A stretch of DNA of 8,346 nt from Spirochaetales bacterium (lineage in GTDB: Bacteria; Spirochaetota; Spirochaetia; DTKZ01), in assembly GCA_031274005.1 (NCBI GenBank), contig JAISQU010000353.1, forward strand, positions 1-8,346. The letters run 5' to 3'. This document shows positions 6,037 through 8,346 of this stretch, piece after piece. The notes under the pieces were generated by a model. That model had not been told where the DNA came from and searched no databases. It saw only the letters and a program-made list of their open reading frames with translations. Position 1 is the first letter of the stretch; the number at the start of each line of letters is the position of its first letter. Made by a program: the position numbers and the translations under genes.

Positions 6037-7197
6037 TTACAGGTACCGGAGGCCGTCTTTCATGACGAATACAAGGTTTTTCAAATCGCCGATGTTTTCC
6101 AGCGGATTGCCTTCCACCGCGATAATATCCGCCAGCTTGCCGGGAGAAAGCCGGCCGCGGTCGTTCACGCCGCAGAGGGCGGCGGCGTTTACCGTAACGC
6201 CCAGAAGGGCTTCCCGGACGGACGCGCCCAACTGCAGCGCGTGGGCGGCTTCCAAAGCCAGGCCGCCGTGCAGGGCGTCGCTGCCGATTGCGTAGAAAAC
6301 CCCGCTGCTTACGATTGCGCTCATAACTTCGATAACCCGCTGCCGTCCAAGTTCGGTATTCCGGGCAACCAGGGGCGGATTGTTTTTGTTACGCTCAAGA
6401 TTCATAAAAACGCCGGGCGTCAGGCAAATGGCCCGCCCGCTGTCCCGAATCAGTTTCAGGTCATCTGCGGTGGCGCAGTAGGCGTGGTCGATAACATCGA
6501 TACCGGCCTTTACGCAGTTTACAAGCCCTTCGCCGCCGATGCAGTGCGCGCTGGTACGAATACCAAAACGTTTCGCCTCGCCGGTTACGGTTTCAATTTC
6601 TTCAAGAGAAACAAACGACGGAATATGCGTCCCGTTTACCGGCGGCGCTCCGGCTGTAACAAAAATTTTCAGCCAGTCCGCCTTGCGCAGCATATTTTCC
6701 CTGCAGGTTGCGCGGAACTCCTGGACGCCGGTATGCGGAACGCCTACAAAACCGTGGCCGTGAATACCGCGCATACCGATTCCCGCCACAAGAAGGCGCG
6801 GGCCGGGAATCTCTCCCGCGTTAATGGCGCGGCGGACCGCCACGTCCGCGTAATGCTTGTCCCCCAGGACGCGGACAGTCGTAATGCCCGCGGCAAGATC
6901 TTCCCGCGCGTAGCGCACCGCCCTGATTGCAAGCTCCGGCGCGGGATCGTTCATCATATCCAGATGCCCCGGAACCTTCGCATCCATTGACGTATGGCTG
7001 TGGCAGTCGATCATGCCGGGCAAAAGCGTAACATCCCCCAAATCCAGGGTTTCATAACCAGGATACTTTTTTTGAGCTTCCGCGGAGGAACCGGCGAACT
7101 CTATACAGCCGCCGCGGACAGCAAGCGCCCCGTTCTCAAGAGGATTCAGACCCCCGCCTTCCAGAATCCGGGCGGCGCGGATAATTATGCCGGACAT
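6037..7197 (-). CDS. Metal-dependent amidohydrolase (imidazolonepropionase / Xaa-Pro dipeptidase-like)
   Basis: The 386-residue product belongs to the amidohydrolase superfamily, TIM-barrel enzymes that hydrolyse amide, lactam or peptide bonds with one or two metal ions. The usual ligands are present: H66 and H68 in PGMIDCHSH, K177 in WLKIF (the position of the bridging carboxylated Lys), H218 in TSAHC, H238 in IDHAY, and D307 in IGSDALHGG. The N-terminal beta sandwich (MSGIIIRAARILEGG) and the C-terminal G-x-L-x-P-G-K-L-A-D segment are typical, as is the length. No signal peptide is seen, so it is cytoplasmic. Its ATG overlaps the permease stop codon by one base (TGATG), and GGAGG lies 7 nt upstream, which indicates translational coupling. 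It probably acts on whatever the neighbouring TctA-type transporter brings in. I do not name it hutI, since no histidine-degradation genes are visible and the sequence fits the broader dipeptidase-like group better. Confidence 0.9.
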   Translation of the reverse strand: MSGIIIRAARILEGGGLNPLENGALAVRGGCIEFAGSSAEAQKKYPGYETLDLGDVTLLPGMIDCHSHTSMDAKVPGHLDMMNDPAPELAIRAVRYAREDLAAGITTVRVLGDKHYADVAVRRAINAGEIPGPRLLVAGIGMRGIHGHGFVGVPHTGVQEFRATCRENMLRKADWLKIFVTAGAPPVNGTHIPSFVSLEEIETVTGEAKRFGIRTSAHCIGGEGLVNCVKAGIDVIDHAYCATADDLKLIRDSGRAICLTPGVFMNLERNKNNPPLVARNTELGRQRVIEVMSAIVSSGVFYAIGSDALHGGLALEAAHALQLGASVREALLGVTVNAAALCGVNDRGRLSPGKLADIIAVEGNPLENIGDLKNLVFVMKDGLRYL

Positions 7198-8346
7198 CAG
7201 AATACCTCCGTTTTATCAGGGGGTTTTTTGTTAAACGCCCGTTTCAGGCCGCGGGAAATGAGGGGCCAGAAAAACGAAACAAGAACCAGAGCGGTAAACA
7301 CCAGAGTATAGGGCCGGGTAAACATTTCAAGAATATTGTCGGGATACATGACCGCGGTTTGGCTTATGGCCTGTTCCAGCATACCCCCCAGGAGCAGGGC
7401 CAGGGCCACCGGAGACAGGGGATACCCGTTTTTCACCATAATGTACCCGCAAACTCCCGCGACATACATTTGCAGAACATCAAACATATTCCGGTTAATG
7501 GCGTAGGAACCCACCGCAGCCAGAATGACAATTGATGTAGCCAAAATGCTCCGGGGCAGTTTCAGGATGTGGGTGGCGCAGCGGCAAAAAAGAAGCCCCA
7601 CAAAGTACATAAGAATATTAATAACCGCGAAACCAATGAGAAGGGTATACACAATATCGGCGTTGTTCCTGAAAAGGGAGGAACCCGGACGCAGGCCGTG
7701 AATATACATAGCGCCCAGAAATATCGCCGCCGGAGCGCTGCCGGGAATTCCGAGAGACAAAAGCGGAATAAGCGAGCCTCCTGTAACGCCGTTATTCGCG
7801 GATTCCGAAGCTATAAGGCCGTCCGCGGCGCCCTTGCCAAAAAGTTCGGGATGTTTTGAATTTTTTTTCGCCTCGTTGTAGGCGATAAAGGCGGCGATAT
7901 CCGGCCCCGCGGCGGGTACAATGCCTATGCCTATGCCGATTATGGTTGAGCGGATAAGATTTCCCAGGTTTCCCCGAAGGTCCGCGAGGCTAAAAGAAAT
8001 TTTACCCGGATTGGCCGCCTCCACAATGGTTTCGCTTTCGGTTTCCAGCATTCTGATAACCTCGGGCAGGGAAAACAAGCCAATCAAAATGGGAACAAGA
8101 GAAACGCCGCCGACAAGATTAATCGAACCGAAGGTAAAGCGGGGAAAACCCACCTGGGGGTCCTGGCCTATTGTGGCCAGAACCAAAGAAACAAAACCCA
8201 CAAGCAGGCCCTTGGACATGCTGTCGAAAGCCAGCATGCACACAACGCTCAGCCCGAAAATGGCGATCATAACCTGTTCCGGCGGCCCTACCTTGAGGGC
8301 GATAATCGCGAGCAGGGGCGCCATAAAAAGAAGCGTCAGGGAACTT
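7197..8346 (-). CDS. tctA: Tripartite tricarboxylate transporter large permease, TctA type (5' end beyond the window)
   Basis: This is the large multi-pass inner-membrane permease of a TTT-family importer, which works with a periplasmic TctC and a small TctB to take up carboxylates. Reading is open from the window edge (SSLTLLFMAPLLA) to the stop at 7197-7199, 383 codons including the stop, against about 500 residues for the family, so about 120 N-terminal residues are missing. Numbering from the ATG at 8322-8324, landmarks are KVGPPE (11-16), GIGIGIVPAAGPDIAAFIAY (130-149), FGKGAADGLIASESANN (162-178), and SLIPLLSLGIPGSAPAA (184-200) followed by HGLRPG (209-214). All are strongly typical of TctA. 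That internal ATG lacks a ribosome site and lies mid-protein by family comparison, so it is not the start. tctC and tctB, if present, should lie beyond the right edge. Confidence 0.93.
   Translation of the reverse strand, partial: SSLTLLFMAPLLAIIALKVGPPEQVMIAIFGLSVVCMLAFDSMSKGLLVGFVSLVLATIGQDPQVGFPRFTFGSINLVGGVSLVPILIGLFSLPEVIRMLETESETIVEAANPGKISFSLADLRGNLGNLIRSTIIGIGIGIVPAAGPDIAAFIAYNEAKKNSKHPELFGKGAADGLIASESANNGVTGGSLIPLLSLGIPGSAPAAIFLGAMYIHGLRPGSSLFRNNADIVYTLLIGFAVINILMYFVGLLFCRCATHILKLPRSILATSIVILAAVGSYAINRNMFDVLQMYVAGVCGYIMVKNGYPLSPVALALLLGGMLEQAISQTAVMYPDNILEMFTRPYTLVFTALVLVSFFWPLISRGLKRAFNKKPPDKTEVF

Noticed and set aside
6007..6990. Long plus-strand open frame of 327 codons
   Set aside because: It is antisense to the amidohydrolase gene, whose metal ligands are all intact. 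The frame is open because of the codon bias of the real gene.
1..8346. CRISPR arrays, tRNA or rRNA genes, transposases
   Set aside because: I saw no regularly spaced repeats, no tRNA-like or rRNA sequence, and no transposase or integrase motif on either strand.

Overview
The window reads as one side of a catabolic and transport locus from a Gram-negative-type heterotroph. Every gene I can support lies on the minus strand, so transcription runs from high to low coordinates. The mixed use of ATG and GTG starts, the Gly-rich spacer right after the signal peptide of the solute-binding protein, and GC-rich palindromic intergenic elements remind me of gut Treponema-like spirochaetes. That taxonomic guess is inference only, since the window has no rRNA or other marker gene.

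Upstream block (8346 to 6037): the C-terminal three quarters of a TctA-type large permease of a tripartite tricarboxylate transporter (cut by the window edge) overlaps by one base (TGATG) the start of a metal-dependent amidohydrolase of the imidazolonepropionase / Xaa-Pro dipeptidase-like group. A 291-bp gap (5746-6036) follows. It contains a GC-rich stretch with a (GCGGCC)3 run and small hairpins.

Regulator (5745 to 3853): a sigma-54-dependent enhancer-binding protein with a PrpR_N-type sensor domain, a PAS domain, an AAA+ domain (Walker A, GAFTGA, Walker B) and a Fis-type HTH. Its most likely start is a GTG well inside the longest open frame.

Control region (3852 to 3518): just past the regulator stop codon lie three copies of TGTTGCA/TGCAACA, two of them forming a perfect 12-bp inverted repeat. 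An AT-rich spacer follows, then a near-perfect sigma-54 promoter (TGGAAC-N5-TTGCT, one mismatch to consensus). The predicted transcript starts about 5 nt before a roughly 96-nt element bounded by 9-bp inverted repeats and holding a perfect 12-bp hairpin.

Downstream operon (3517 to 1): TRAP large permease DctM, TRAP solute-binding protein DctP, a cyclase-family (kynurenine formamidase-like) metallohydrolase, and TRAP small permease DctQ (cut by the window edge). The order M-P-cyclase-Q is unusual. A GC-rich hairpin sits between dctP and the cyclase gene.

Taken together, I infer that the regulator senses a small organic acid or related metabolite and switches on, through sigma-54, a TRAP importer plus a hydrolase for an amide, lactam or cyclic substrate. 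A second importer family (TTT) with its own amidohydrolase lies just upstream. The substrate cannot be named from the sequence.
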